The position numbers and the translations under genes were made by a program. Of a DNA stretch of 64,000 bases, positions 1 through 12,800 are shown piece by piece; within the stretch, counting starts at the first letter, position 1; each line of letters begins with the position of its first letter. Source of the DNA: Betaproteobacteria bacterium. GTDB taxonomy: Bacteria > Pseudomonadota > Gammaproteobacteria > Burkholderiales > Burkholderiaceae. The stretch is from the NCBI GenBank assembly GCA_009783065.1, contig WRHV01000004.1, forward strand, positions 1 through 64,000, in the 5' to 3' direction. The notes beneath the pieces were generated by a model. That model saw only the letters and a program-made list of their open reading frames with translations, did no database searches and was not told where the DNA came from.

Positions 1-539
1 AAGATACGGGCACAATTGGCTTTCAGGCGTTTGGCTATTTCATGTGCTCCCCTACCCTCTATTTTGCGCAGGGTGTCAATGAGTTGTTTATGGGTGATTT
101 CACTGACAGGCAATGAGCCAATTTCAGGAAAGATGTCTTTTTCAAGGCGGTTGATGATCTCTTTGGCTGTCTGAGGTGTCCATCCGTTGAGACGGTTGTG
201 ATGCCATTCACGGGCAATTTTTTCAAACGTGTTTGCTGTCGCTTCTTTTCTTGCGGCTCTTTTGGCTTTTTTGTCTTCGGCAGGATCAATACCCTGCTGA
301 ATTTGCGTTCTCGCCTCCTGCCGCCGCTTTCTGGCTTCACTAAGCGATACATCAGGGTATTTTCCAAATGCAAGTGTTTTATTCTTGCTGTCAAAACGAT
401 AATTCATCCGCCAGTATTTTGAGCTATCAGGCATAACAAGCAAGTACAGGCCGCCGCCATCTGACAGCTTGTAAAGCTTTTCCCTGGCCTTTGCATTACG
501 CGGTTGTGCATCAGTAAGTGGTGTAATGATCTTTGCCAC
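1..539 (-). CDS. P4-type tyrosine integrase, N-terminal part (runs off the left edge)
   Basis: Site-specific recombinase of an integrative element. Reading from a GTG at 539, with AAGGAG at 545-550, gives about 179 residues open to the window edge. The opening AKIITPLTDAQ, then LSDGGGLYLLV, a KYWRMNYRF strand and LAFGKYPDVSLSEAR are the N-terminal DUF4102 domain of P4/CP4-57-like integrases. The SAM-like core-binding region follows from about residue 100 (FEKIAREWHHNRLNGWT). The catalytic domain with the R-H-R-Y residues lies outside the window. The gene starts about 200 bases from the 3' end of tRNA-Ser and reads away from it, the usual arrangement for elements that integrate into tRNA genes. 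The gene appears intact as far as it can be read. Confidence 0.9.
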   Translation of the reverse strand, partial: MAKIITPLTDAQPRNAKAREKLYKLSDGGGLYLLVMPDSSKYWRMNYRFDSKNKTLAFGKYPDVSLSEARKRRQEARTQIQQGIDPAEDKKAKRAARKEATANTFEKIAREWHHNRLNGWTPQTAKEIINRLEKDIFPEIGSLPVSEITHKQLIDTLRKIEGRGAHEIAKRLKANCARI

Positions 540-544
540 GACAA

Positions 545-550
545 CTCCTT
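545..550 (-). promoter_or_regulatory. Ribosome binding site of the integrase
   Basis: AAGGAG on the minus strand, five bases before the GTG codon at 539. It decides the GTG start; no better ATG precedes the conserved opening of the protein. Confidence 0.6.
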
Positions 551-576
551 TTGAGGGTATCCAAATCTTGTTTTTG

Positions 577-623
577 GAGGTATTTGATTTTTAAGGTATG
601 CGAAATACCTTAAAAAATACCTT
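577..623. repeat. Cluster of AAATACCTT-type repeats upstream of the integrase
   Basis: The 9-mer AAATACCTT occurs at 603-611 and 615-623, a period of 12. Inverted copies lie at 593-599 (AAGGTAT) and 577-585 (GAGGTATTT, one mismatch). The 591-599/605-613 pair also forms a nine-base inverted repeat with a five-base loop. The cluster sits between the integrase start and the tRNA. It looks like arm-type sites for integrase or an excisionase, or an operator of the integrase promoter. The assignment is inference. Confidence 0.5.
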
Positions 624-671
624 CAAAAAACGCGGAGGCAAACGAACCTTTCCGACCATTATAAAACAAAA

Positions 672-703
672 ATCCCGCATAAATCATACGTTTTATGCGG
701 GAT
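672..703 (-). terminator. Rho-independent terminator downstream of tRNA-Ser
   Basis: Perfect 12-base arms at 672-683 and 692-703 enclose an eight-base loop. On the minus strand they are followed by ATTTTTGTTTT. It lies 35 bases after the tRNA-Ser 3' end and would stop transcription before the integrase. Confidence 0.7.
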
Positions 704-737
704 CGCGAACTTTACTGAATGTCAAAAAACATATTTT

Positions 738-828
738 TGGCGGAAAGGGTGGGATTTGAACCCACGATAGGCTATTAACCTATACCGAATTTCGAGTCCG
801 GCGCATTCGACCACTCTGCCACCTTTCC
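738..828 (-). tRNA. serU: tRNA-Ser (anticodon CGA)
   Basis: Ninety-one bases fold as a class II tRNA. The acceptor stem is GGAAAGG (822-828) with CCTTTCC (742-748), the discriminator is G, and CCA is encoded (738-740). The TPsiC arm is GGGTTCAAATCCC, there is a long variable arm, and the anticodon loop ACTCGAAAT gives CGA, reading UCG. The large variable arm fits serine. The adjacent integrase makes its 3' end the probable attachment site. The gene name follows the E. coli CGA isoacceptor. Confidence 0.93.
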
Positions 829-860
829 GTTCCGAGGGATGCTATTCTGAGAAGTGCCAA

Positions 861-866
861 ATTATA
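861..866 (-). promoter_or_regulatory. Probable -10 box of tRNA-Ser
   Basis: TATAAT on the minus strand, 33 bases before the mature tRNA 5' end. No clear -35 hexamer is seen at the usual distance. Confidence 0.35.
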
Positions 867-970
867 GCAGGAATATTGTCCTAATCCGCTTTGCCTCCTT
901 CATTTCAGGCGAAAATAGTAACCCTCGCTTATAATGGGCATTTCATTTTAACCCATGAAACGGTTTCACG

Positions 971-1780
971 ATGTCCATCAAGCAATACACATCCGCCGAA
1001 GATCTCAATGGCATACGGACCGCATGTAAACTGGCGGCAGAAGTTCTGGATTATATTGAACCTTTCGCCAAGCCAGGCATCACAACAGGCGAACTGGACC
1101 GATTGTGTCATGAATATATCACCAACGTCCAAAAAGCGATCCCGGCTCCGCTGAATTACGCCCCTATGGGTCACCTTCCTTATCCCAAAGCAACCTGCAT
1201 CTCGCTCAACGACGTGGTTTGCCACGGTATTCCTGGAGGGAAAATCCTTAAAAGCGGAGATGTTATGAATATTGACATCACGGTTATCAAAGATGGCTAT
1301 TATGGTGATACAAGCAGGATGTTTTTTGCCGGTCAACCCAGCATCATGGCAAAACGGCTTTCGGATATCACTTATGAATGCATGTGGCTGGGTATCCGGC
1401 AAGTCAAGCCTGGCGCCCATTTTGGTGACATTGGCCATGTCATTCAAACCCATGCTGAAAAAGCCGGCTACAACGTCGTTCGTGAATTTTGCGGTCACGG
1501 CATCGGTAAATCCTTTCATGAAGAGCCACAGGTACTGCATTACGGCAAACCCGGCACACTCGCTGAAATGAAGCCGGGCATGATCTTTACCATCGAACCG
1601 ATGATTAACGCCGGACGAAAGGAAATTCGTGAAATGAATGACGGCTGGACAATCAAGACAAAAGACCGCAGCCTCTCCGCACAGTGGGAACATACCATTC
1701 TGGTAACAGAAAGCGCTTATGAAATTCTAACGGTTTCTCCCAATATGCCGCCGCCACCCGCGTTTATAACCATCCCCTGA
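971..1780 (+). CDS. map: Type I methionine aminopeptidase
   Basis: Removes the initiator methionine from nascent proteins in the cytoplasm, after deformylation by Def (encoded at 5164). The 269 residues match the family length. The dinuclear metal site is complete: D102 (NIDITV), D113 (YYGDTSRMF), H176 (CGHGIG), E209 (FTIEPM) and E240 (QWEHT), with the substrate-contacting H85 in VCHGIPG. A TATAAT lies at 930-935, about 35 bases before the start. The map-glnD order is the usual betaproteobacterial arrangement, and glnD begins 18 bases after the stop, so the two are probably co-transcribed. Confidence 0.96.
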   Translation: MSIKQYTSAEDLNGIRTACKLAAEVLDYIEPFAKPGITTGELDRLCHEYITNVQKAIPAPLNYAPMGHLPYPKATCISLNDVVCHGIPGGKILKSGDVMNIDITVIKDGYYGDTSRMFFAGQPSIMAKRLSDITYECMWLGIRQVKPGAHFGDIGHVIQTHAEKAGYNVVREFCGHGIGKSFHEEPQVLHYGKPGTLAEMKPGMIFTIEPMINAGRKEIREMNDGWTIKTKDRSLSAQWEHTILVTESAYEILTVSPNMPPPPAFITIP

Positions 1781-1798
1781 ATTACCCGAAGCGTCATC

Positions 1799-4363
1799 GT
1801 GCCAGCCAGCAAATTATCACTCAAACAGCAATTATCCGAACAGCGGCAGATTGCTATTGCTGCATTTCAGCATGATCCTAAACCAGAGCGGCTGCTTAAA
1901 ACGCTTTCCCGAAACATGGACACTACTTTGACACAGGCCTGGCGCGATCTTGATATGCCCGCAGGAGATGCACTGGTCGGCGTAGGGGGATACGGGCGGG
2001 GCGAACTTTTCCCCCACTCGGATGTTGATGTGCTGATTCTTCTGCAAAAATCGCCGGATGAAGCATTACAGAAAAAACTGGAATCATTCATCCAGACCAT
2101 CTGGAATCTGGGCCTGCAAATCGGTCACAGCGTACGGACAATCGACGAATGTCTGGATGCCTCTGCCAAAGACATCACCATTCAAACCAGTCTGCTGGAA
2201 GCCCGCCTGATTACCGGCAATCGCGATTTATTCAGGCATCTTGTCAAACGCTATGACATTGCCATGAACGCGCCGGCTTTTTTCCTCGCAAAGACACTGG
2301 AAACCCGCCAGCGACACCAGAAATTGGGAGATACGCCATTCAGTCTGGAACCTAACTGCAAGGAAAGTCCAGGGGGATTGCGTGATCTGCAAGTTATTCT
2401 ATGGGTCGCAAAGGCCGCTGGACTGGGCAACTCATGGGAAGAACTGGCAAGAAGAGAACTGATTACCCGCACCGAAGCAAATCAACTTCGTAAAACGGAA
2501 CGTATCCTGAAAAGCATTCGTATCCGGCTGCACATTCAGACACAACGAGCCGAAGACCGCCTCTTATTCGATATACAGATTCCGGTCGCTGAAGCGTTCC
2601 AATTCAAAAGAGCAAAAAAACCACTTGATGCCCGTGATGCCAGCGAATACCTCATGCAACACTATTACCTGGCCGCCAGAACCGTCAGGCAATTGAATAT
2701 CATTCTGCTGCAAAATCTGGAAGCCCAGCTTTTTCCACAGACGCATGAATCTCTGCCGATCAATGAACGCTTTAACAATGTTAATCATTTCATTGACATT
2801 GCTAAAGAAGATACATTCACACAGCATCCTTCCGCCATGCTGGAAGTCTTTCTGTTGCTGGCCGAGCATTCTAACCTGAAAAACATGACAGCCCGCACGC
2901 TTCGCGCACTATGGCATGCCCGCTTTCACATTGACAAACCGTTTGGCATGGACCCTGCCAACCATTCTCTTTTTCTCCGGATACTGCAAGCGCCGCATTT
3001 TACTGCCTCTGTTTTGCAACACATGAACGAAATAGGCATCCTGGGGCGTTACTTGCCTAATTTTGGCAAAATCATCGGCCAAATGCAGCATGACCTGTTT
3101 CACCAATATACCGTAGACCAGCATATTCTGATTGTCGTTGCCAATTTACACCGTCTGACCCTGACTGAATATGCGCACGAGTATCCTTTCTGCAGCCAGT
3201 TGATTGCCAATTTTTCACGCCCCTGGCTTTTGTACATTGCCGCACTCTTTCATGATATTGCCAAAGGGCGCGGCGGGGACCATTCCCTGCTCGGCATGGC
3301 CGATGCAAGACAGTTTTGCCAGCAGCATAGCCTCCCTGATGAAGATACCGAACTGGTTGTCTTTCTGGTCGAACACCATCTCACCATGTCAAATGTTGCG
3401 CAAAAAAAAGATCTTTCAGACCCAACTGTTGTCAAAGATTTTGCCGGACTCATCCAAAACGAACGCCGCCTCACCGCTCTCTATCTTTTAACCGTAGCCG
3501 ACATACGCGGTACAAATCCCCAAATCTGGAACGCATGGAAAAGCAAGCTGCTGGAAGATTTGTACCGTCTGACATTACGTGTACTGGGCGGGGAAATTCT
3601 TTCCGTCGACCATGAACTAGCCCATCGCCAGCAGGAAGCACTGGCTTCTTTGAGATTATATGGCCTGTCGGAACAAGCGCATGAAACCCTCTGGAAACAT
3701 CTTGATGTTGGCTACTTTCTCAGACACGACGCATCGGATATTGCATGGCAAACCCGTATGCTGTATTACCGGACCAGTACAACCGAACCCGTCATCAAAT
3801 GCAGGTTGTCGCCTATCGGAGAAGGTCTCCAGGTAACGGTCTATACACGGGATGAACCCGATCTTTTCTTACGCATATGCAGCTATTTTTCACGTCGTAA
3901 TTTCAGTATTCTGGACGCCAAGATTCACACGACAAATCACGGCTACGCACTGGATACATTTTTGGTAACAGAACCGACGTTTTCCCGGAATTACAGAGAT
4001 ATTATTAATCTGGTCGAACATAATCTTACCGAAATCCTGAAATCGAATGTTTCCTTGCCTGAACCTGTCATAGGACGGCTTTCCAGAAAATCCCGCACAT
4101 TTCCGATCACTCCCAGTGTCGATTTACGCCCTGATGTCAGTGGAAATCTGTTTATTCTCTCCATTGTCGCTAATGACCGAAATGGCTTGCTGTATTCTAT
4201 TGCGCAAGTTCTCAGGAAATATAATATTAATCTGCACACGGCGAAAATCATGACATTGGGCGAACGAATCGAGGACATCTTCCTGGTAGGTGGCGATTTT
4301 CTGCAAAATCCGAAAAACCAGATACAACTCGAAACTGACCTCATCAACATTCTCAGTGTATAA
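1799..4363 (+). CDS. glnD: Bifunctional [protein-PII] uridylyltransferase / uridylyl-removing enzyme GlnD
   Basis: Sensor of glutamine that uridylylates PII proteins when nitrogen is scarce and removes UMP when glutamine is plentiful. The 854 residues carry all parts in order. The nucleotidyltransferase motif GGYGRGEL is at 63-70 with the metal-binding DVD pair at 75-77. The GlnE-linker region is next, then an HD hydrolase domain ([12 protein letters not shown], about 485-496). Two C-terminal ACT domains, about 674-750 and 784-854, bind glutamine. The start is GTG, 18 bases after map. Nothing appears degraded, so PII control of nitrogen use is expected to work here. No glnB or glnE lies in the window. 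Confidence 0.95.
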   Translation: MPASKLSLKQQLSEQRQIAIAAFQHDPKPERLLKTLSRNMDTTLTQAWRDLDMPAGDALVGVGGYGRGELFPHSDVDVLILLQKSPDEALQKKLESFIQTIWNLGLQIGHSVRTIDECLDASAKDITIQTSLLEARLITGNRDLFRHLVKRYDIAMNAPAFFLAKTLETRQRHQKLGDTPFSLEPNCKESPGGLRDLQVILWVAKAAGLGNSWEELARRELITRTEANQLRKTERILKSIRIRLHIQTQRAEDRLLFDIQIPVAEAFQFKRAKKPLDARDASEYLMQHYYLAARTVRQLNIILLQNLEAQLFPQTHESLPINERFNNVNHFIDIAKEDTFTQHPSAMLEVFLLLAEHSNLKNMTARTLRALWHARFHIDKPFGMDPANHSLFLRILQAPHFTASVLQHMNEIGILGRYLPNFGKIIGQMQHDLFHQYTVDQHILIVVANLHRLTLTEYAHEYPFCSQLIANFSRPWLLYIAALFHDIAKGRGGDHSLLGMADARQFCQQHSLPDEDTELVVFLVEHHLTMSNVAQKKDLSDPTVVKDFAGLIQNERRLTALYLLTVADIRGTNPQIWNAWKSKLLEDLYRLTLRVLGGEILSVDHELAHRQQEALASLRLYGLSEQAHETLWKHLDVGYFLRHDASDIAWQTRMLYYRTSTTEPVIKCRLSPIGEGLQVTVYTRDEPDLFLRICSYFSRRNFSILDAKIHTTNHGYALDTFLVTEPTFSRNYRDIINLVEHNLTEILKSNVSLPEPVIGRLSRKSRTFPITPSVDLRPDVSGNLFILSIVANDRNGLLYSIAQVLRKYNINLHTAKIMTLGERIEDIFLVGGDFLQNPKNQIQLETDLINILSV

Positions 4364-4376
4364 AATACTTATCCAT

Positions 4377-5123
4377 ATGACCGAACCTATTCGTTTATCC
4401 AAACGCATGTCTGAACTGGGAATCTGTTCACGCCGTGAGGCCGACGAATGGATTGAACGAGGCTGGGTTCGTGTTGATGGTCAGGTTATATCCGAACTGG
4501 GTTCCAAAATCCGGCCAAACCAGAAAATCACGATACAAAAAGAAGCCCGTGCCGCACAGTCAGAAAAAGTGACCATACTGATTAACAAACCGGTCGGCTA
4601 TGTCAGCGGGCAGGCTGAGGATGGACATAAACCTGCCATCACGCTTGTCAATCAAAAAACACGCTGGTCAGGTGATCCGGCCAGTGAAGGCTTTCAGCCG
4701 CGTCAACTAAAAAGTCTTGTCCCCGCTGGTCGCCTGGACATTGATTCTGTTGGTTTGCTTGTTCTGACACAGGATGGACGCATTGCCAAACGGCTGATCG
4801 GACAGGAAACGGACATCGAAAAAGAATATCTGGTTAGAGTTCACCATACCCTGCCGGGAAAACTGCCCGATAACAAGTTAAATCTCTTAAGACATGGCTT
4901 GAAGCTCGATGGGAAGCCACTACTTCCCGCCAAAGTCAACTGGCTAAATGACGATCAGCTTCGTTTTGTACTTCGCGAAGGCAAAAAAAGACAGATTCGC
5001 CGGATGTGTGAAGCTGTCGGTCTTAAAGTTATTGGCCTTAAACGCGTTCGCATCGGCAAGATCAGGCTTGGCGATCTTCCTCCAGGACAATGGCGCTATC
5101 TGCGGCCCGATGAAGAATTCTAA
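4377..5123 (+). CDS. RsuA/RluF-family ribosomal RNA pseudouridine synthase
   Basis: Isomerises a uridine of rRNA to pseudouridine. An S4 RNA-binding domain (about 5-50, [21 protein letters not shown]) precedes the catalytic domain. The family motif [17 protein letters not shown] gives catalytic D121, and [15 protein letters not shown] is the conserved C-terminal motif. The 248-residue form starts at the ATG at 4377, where the S4 domain begins; an in-frame upstream extension overlaps glnD and is not conserved-looking. The sequence most resembles RluF (23S U2604), but RluB/RluE/RsuA cannot be excluded by eye. The gene starts 13 bases after glnD. Confidence 0.85.
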   Translation: MTEPIRLSKRMSELGICSRREADEWIERGWVRVDGQVISELGSKIRPNQKITIQKEARAAQSEKVTILINKPVGYVSGQAEDGHKPAITLVNQKTRWSGDPASEGFQPRQLKSLVPAGRLDIDSVGLLVLTQDGRIAKRLIGQETDIEKEYLVRVHHTLPGKLPDNKLNLLRHGLKLDGKPLLPAKVNWLNDDQLRFVLREGKKRQIRRMCEAVGLKVIGLKRVRIGKIRLGDLPPGQWRYLRPDEEF

Positions 5124-5163
5124 AAATCAGATCAGAAATAGAAAATCTGTCAATAAAAGCAGA

Positions 5164-5691
5164 TTATTCTTCCGAATCCACTGCATTCATGGCATCAATA
5201 AACCCAAAGAGCGATAAATCATCCATCCGCATCGGATATAAAACCCCTATCAGGTGATCACACTCATGCTGAACAACACGTGCATGAAAGCCGGTTGCCT
5301 CACGACTGACTGGCTCCCCGTATTGATCAAAACCCTCATAATGAATCTTAGCCCAACGCGGAACAACGCCCCTCATGCCCGGAAGAGAAAGACAACCTTC
5401 CCATGCTTCTTCGATTTCTTCACCCACAGGCCGAATAACCGGATTAATCAAGATGGTTTTGGGAATGGCTAAGGCCTCCGGATATCGCGAATTTTCCTCG
5501 AAACCGAAAATCACAACCTGAAGCGGCACACCAATCTGCGGCGCGGCCAAACCAGCACCATCAGCCGCTGCCATCGTTTCAAACATGTCTTCAAGCAATG
5601 CGTTTAGTTCAGATGTATTAAATTCCGTAACAGGCCTTGCCGGACGCAGTAAACGCGGATCACCCATTTTCAGAATCGGTCTGATACTCAT
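5164..5691 (-). CDS. def: Peptide deformylase
   Basis: Removes the formyl group from N-formylmethionine of new proteins. The 175 residues show all three family motifs: [10 protein letters not shown] (45-54), EGCLSLPG with metal ligand C100, and QHECDHLIG with ligands H142 and H146 and catalytic E143. The MRGVVPRW segment after the second motif is normal for type I enzymes. It is the last gene of the minus-strand run smc-zipA-ligA-galU-def and ends 40 bases from the convergent pseudouridine synthase. It is not next to fmt, which is where def often lies in other bacteria. Confidence 0.95.
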   Translation of the reverse strand: MSIRPILKMGDPRLLRPARPVTEFNTSELNALLEDMFETMAAADGAGLAAPQIGVPLQVVIFGFEENSRYPEALAIPKTILINPVIRPVGEEIEEAWEGCLSLPGMRGVVPRWAKIHYEGFDQYGEPVSREATGFHARVVQHECDHLIGVLYPMRMDDLSLFGFIDAMNAVDSEE

Positions 5692-5706
5692 AATCGCTCC
5701 TTAATT

Positions 5707-8626
<2,920 letters not shown>

Positions 8627-9871
8627 TCAGTTAAACAGTCTCATCGCACGAAGTGAACCGGCAGGAATCGATACCGCCTTCATTTCCTCATAAAAAACAT
8701 TAACCTGGCCAATAATGTCATTCAACATGGGATCTGAAAGCATCCTGTCATCATCATCCACTAAAATCCCATCCAACCGCTGACACAAGGATTTGGCATA
8801 CTGCACCATAACGCCAAATCCATTTTTCTCCTGGGCAACGCAAGGAACATCCAGCAATAATGTCAGATGGGTCGCCATCTCAGATGCGGACGACGTATTC
8901 ACGGTAAGAGAAAACAACACACTGCCATCAGTATCATGCATGACAAAAAAACCGTCTGGACGCAAATCAAGTTTTTGTCGTTCCAGCACAGCCATCACCG
9001 TTTTGGCAGACCAGGGCGCGCCATTGGTACGGACATTAATTCCCAGTCTTGCATCATGTTCCGCTACAAACTGATACAGTTCACGCGCCGCTTTCAAAAC
9101 ATCTGTCATATCAGGCACTTCCGTTTCAGCGCCAATACCATCAGCTATTTGCCTCAGACGCGAAATCAGCTCAGAATATTCTATCTCATTCAAAGCTCCC
9201 GCCCGGTTCGCCAATTGCACTCCCGCTTTCAACTGATAATAGACACTCCCGTGCACAATAGGCTGCCATGATTCTTTTCCGGTTTCGCCATCTCTGGCCA
9301 GTCCGACAAAATGAACCGGCTTATTTCCGGTATAGCGCAAAGATTGAATAAGCGGCAGCATTTTCTCCGCACGAACCGGTTCTTCCAAATTCAACAAAAT
9401 AGGATAATCAATCAGATCATCAACCGGCAAACCCCGGGCAAGCGGCCGTTCCAGACTGTCAACGGATTCCGATCCGGCTATACTCACCTCAATATAAGGT
9501 TCTCTGACAACCTCAGTGGATATTTGTACTTCTATCTCATCAGTCTCATCTATATCCTGCGCATAGCCGGTTTCAGTATCCTCGTCCAGCCCCTCATTAC
9601 GGCTATGACTTAAACCGGTAATGGAGACGGAAGCATGCATGGCAGGATCTTCCAGTTTCACACCAGCCACCGTATGCTGGAAAAAAACAGGTTCTCTGCG
9701 AATATCATCGTCATCAGCCAAAGCCGATTGCATCAAAACATCATCCGGAGCATCAGCAAAGGCACGCTCAACCTTCTTATGAGCCCGGTACTCCTGCCAC
9801 TTGTTATAAATAATTACGCCAACGATAATGACGGCACCGATTACGATCAGACTGATCTGCAATTCTGTCAT
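8627..9871 (-). CDS. zipA: Cell division protein ZipA
   Basis: Membrane anchor that tethers FtsZ at the septum. A single N-terminal membrane span (about residues 5-22, ISLIVIGAVIIVGVIIY) is followed by a charged, low-complexity acidic linker. The C-terminal half (about 200-414), with HDTDGSVLFSLTV and LTLLLDVPCV, is the FtsZ-tail-binding domain. The sequence diverges from E. coli ZipA, and the assignment leans on topology and on the position between smc and ligA. The start codon overlaps the smc stop by four bases (ATGA). Confidence 0.8.
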   Translation of the reverse strand: MTELQISLIVIGAVIIVGVIIYNKWQEYRAHKKVERAFADAPDDVLMQSALADDDDIRREPVFFQHTVAGVKLEDPAMHASVSITGLSHSRNEGLDEDTETGYAQDIDETDEIEVQISTEVVREPYIEVSIAGSESVDSLERPLARGLPVDDLIDYPILLNLEEPVRAEKMLPLIQSLRYTGNKPVHFVGLARDGETGKESWQPIVHGSVYYQLKAGVQLANRAGALNEIEYSELISRLRQIADGIGAETEVPDMTDVLKAARELYQFVAEHDARLGINVRTNGAPWSAKTVMAVLERQKLDLRPDGFFVMHDTDGSVLFSLTVNTSSASEMATHLTLLLDVPCVAQEKNGFGVMVQYAKSLCQRLDGILVDDDDRMLSDPMLNDIIGQVNVFYEEMKAVSIPAGSLRAMRLFN

Positions 9872-12800
9872 GCTGTTTGAACCTCACTAGAAAATTCTGT
9901 TGCTTTTTCAATATCTACTGACACGATCCGCGAAACACCTTGTTCCTGCATGGTCACTCCAATCAATTGCCGTGCCATTTCCATCGCAATTTTATTATGC
10001 GAAATAAACAAAAACTGCGTTTTCGCCGACATGCGCCTAACCATATTGCAAAAACGTTCTGTATTGGCATCATCCAGTGGCGCATCCACCTCGTCTAACA
10101 GACAAAAAGGGGCTGGATTAAGCTGAAAAAGAGAAAAAACCAGCGCAATGGCCGCCAAGGCCTTTTCTCCACCGGAAAGCAGATGGATCGTGACATTTTT
10201 CTTGCCCGGAGGCTGTACCATGATCTGTACGCCGGCATCCAGAACTTCATCCCCTGTCATGATAAGGCGAGCCTGCCCCCCGCCAAAAAGCATCGGGAAA
10301 AGTTCTGAAAGGTGACCATTCACCTGATCAAATGTATTCTGGAACAGCATGCGCGTTTCGCGATCAATCCGTCTAATCGCATCTTCAAGCGTACCAATGG
10401 CAGATGTCAAATCCGTATGCTGTTCTTCAAGAAAATTGCGACGCTGCCGCATTTCCAGGAGTTCTTTCGCCGCTGCCAGATTAATGGCTCCTAAAGCAGT
10501 AATCGCATTGGAAAGACGGGTCACATCCGCTTCAAGAGACGCTGATCTCAATCCTGGATGCAGTCTTTCCATCAGCGCGGCCATATCCGCTCCGGCCTCA
10601 TTTAGTTTTTGTACATACTGCTCGACATTAATTCGGGCTGCCTGTTCTTTTAATTGCAAGCTCACAATCATGTCTCTTTGGGGCTGGAGTTTCTTTTCCG
10701 CTTCCATACGCTGCTCCTGGCTTTCCCGCAGCTTTAAAGCAATATCCTCAAGATTTCCCCGCAACACCGCCAACGCGCTTTCCTGTTCAAGGCGTTGCTC
10801 CAGCAGGGCCTGAAGATTGTCCTGCGCGACTTTATCATCCAGTTCCTGCAAAGCCAGCCGCCCCTGCTCTATATTACTCGACATACGCAAAGCCTGTTCT
10901 TTAGCCGTTTCGATATGTCTTGCCAATTCATCAATCCGGTTTTTCAGAGATTTCTCGGCAAATTCGGCTTCCTGCGCTACCCGCTCGCTTTCACGCATCC
11001 GCTGCCGGAAAACAGCCAGTTCCTTTTCCTTTTCCAGCAGCGCATCACGCGCAGCTTCTTCCTGCGACTGTATATCGGCCAGTGCCGCATCCAGCTCTTC
11101 CATGCGCATTTCTTCTGCGGCAAGCATTTCACGCTGTTCGTTTTCCTGGGCGATTATTTCCGCAAGAATTGATTCAATCTGACTGTTTCGCTGAAAATAA
11201 CGATCCCGTAACTCGGACTGCCGTACTATTTGCAAATGGATGGCATGCAGTTCTCTTGTCTGTTCTGTTATGCGCAAATGGGCCTCTTGCATCTCGAGGT
11301 TACATGCTGCCACTTCGGATTCCCGCTGCATAAGCCGCGTACGTTCTTCCTGCAGGAGTTTCCGGCCTTCCTGAAGTGATGCGGACAAGCTCTCAATCTC
11401 CTGTTGACGGGCAAACATCCCTTCTTTTTCTGATTCAGGCGCATAAAAACGGACACTTTGCCGGTCTATCAGATGCCCTTGTTTCAGGACAAAACACGCG
11501 CCAGCCGGCAATACCTGCCGGTTTGCCAACGCCTCTTTCATGTCCTGGGCAATAAAAACACGGCTCAACCATTCAGACAGCACAGACTCCAGATGCTGAT
11601 CCTGCAATTTGAGCAAAGTAAAAAAAGGAACCAATTTGCCGACCGCCTCTTCAGCCTCATCGGCATAAAATGGCCTTTCTCCGGTAACAACCGTTGTAAA
11701 AAAACTGAGTCTGGCAGAAGGGGGATCGCTCATAAACGAATCCACCCATTCCAAACGAGACATTTCTCTAGCAAAAATCCGGTCACTCAAAACGGATTCC
11801 AGCGCCATTTCCCAGCCTGATTCGACTTGCAATCGATGCCAGACAGGCTGTAAATCAGCCAGTTCGTATTTTTTTAGCCATGATTCGGTTTTTCCATGTG
11901 CCAATGCGCATTCCTGAAGTTGGATCAAAGCAGAAAGACGCGCATCTGTTTGGGCCAATTCCGCAGCGCGTTTTTCCACATGCTCCTGGAATACACGCCG
12001 TTCCTCTTCCAGGTCGGGATGGCGATCCTGCAATATGGCAAGCCGGTCGTGCCGCTCCTGAAGCTGCGCTTCTTTTTCAACCTGTTCCTGATGCAACACC
12101 TGAAATGCCATCTCATCCGGCACATTCATGCCGCTTCTTTCTTCAGTCAACCGATCACGCCGGACTAACAAATCACTTAAAGTACCTGTTACGCTCTTAT
12201 GGCCGGCAAAAGCAAGCGCTATTTGCTGACGCACCTGCATCGTCCGATCATGCAGCTCACCGCACTTTGCCTGTGCTCTGCGCCAGGCTTCTTCAACATC
12301 AGGCAACGCCTCTACCAGTTGCTCAACCATCCGATATGCTGTTTCACTTGATATCGCCATCTCAACCAATTTGGCATTGGCACTCTCATATTCAGCAAGG
12401 TAGGTTTGTTTCTGATTCTGCCATTGTTCATGCTGTTGATTATAGGAACCCATCTGTGTCTGCAAACGATTGCGGGATTCAATCACATAACGGATTTCCG
12501 CCTCCAGGCTGCCAATACTGGCATTGGTCTGGTAAAGGCCGCCTTGTGCTGCATGAAGTTCGTCGCTAGCCTGGATATGCTGCTGTCGCGATATTTCCAG
12601 CGTACTGTCATGCCTCACCATATCCGTATTCATGCTTTCCATCGTGGTTTTGGCTTTTTCTGACTCAACCACAAACCTTGCGCGCTCCTGTTCGGCATTC
12701 TTTTTCTCAAGCAGCCAAAGCAGCTTCTGCTTCTCATCCTGCTCATTTTGCAGAGCATAGTATTTTTCGGCAACAGCAGCCTGTTCTTCCAGTTTTTCCA

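Noticed and set aside
59..394. 111-residue minus-strand frame in the integrase region
   Set aside because: It is a shifted reading of the integrase gene; the neighbouring frame from GTG 539 has clear integrase motifs.
929..1693. Long open frame on the minus strand opposite map
   Set aside because: It is fully antisense to a complete methionine aminopeptidase, has no family features and no ribosome site.
5144..5165. Six-base inverted repeat between the pseudouridine synthase and def
   Set aside because: Short stem with no T run; likely chance.
11880..12569. 229-residue plus-strand frame opposite smc
   Set aside because: Antisense to the SMC coiled coil, rich in His and Pro, with no start signal.
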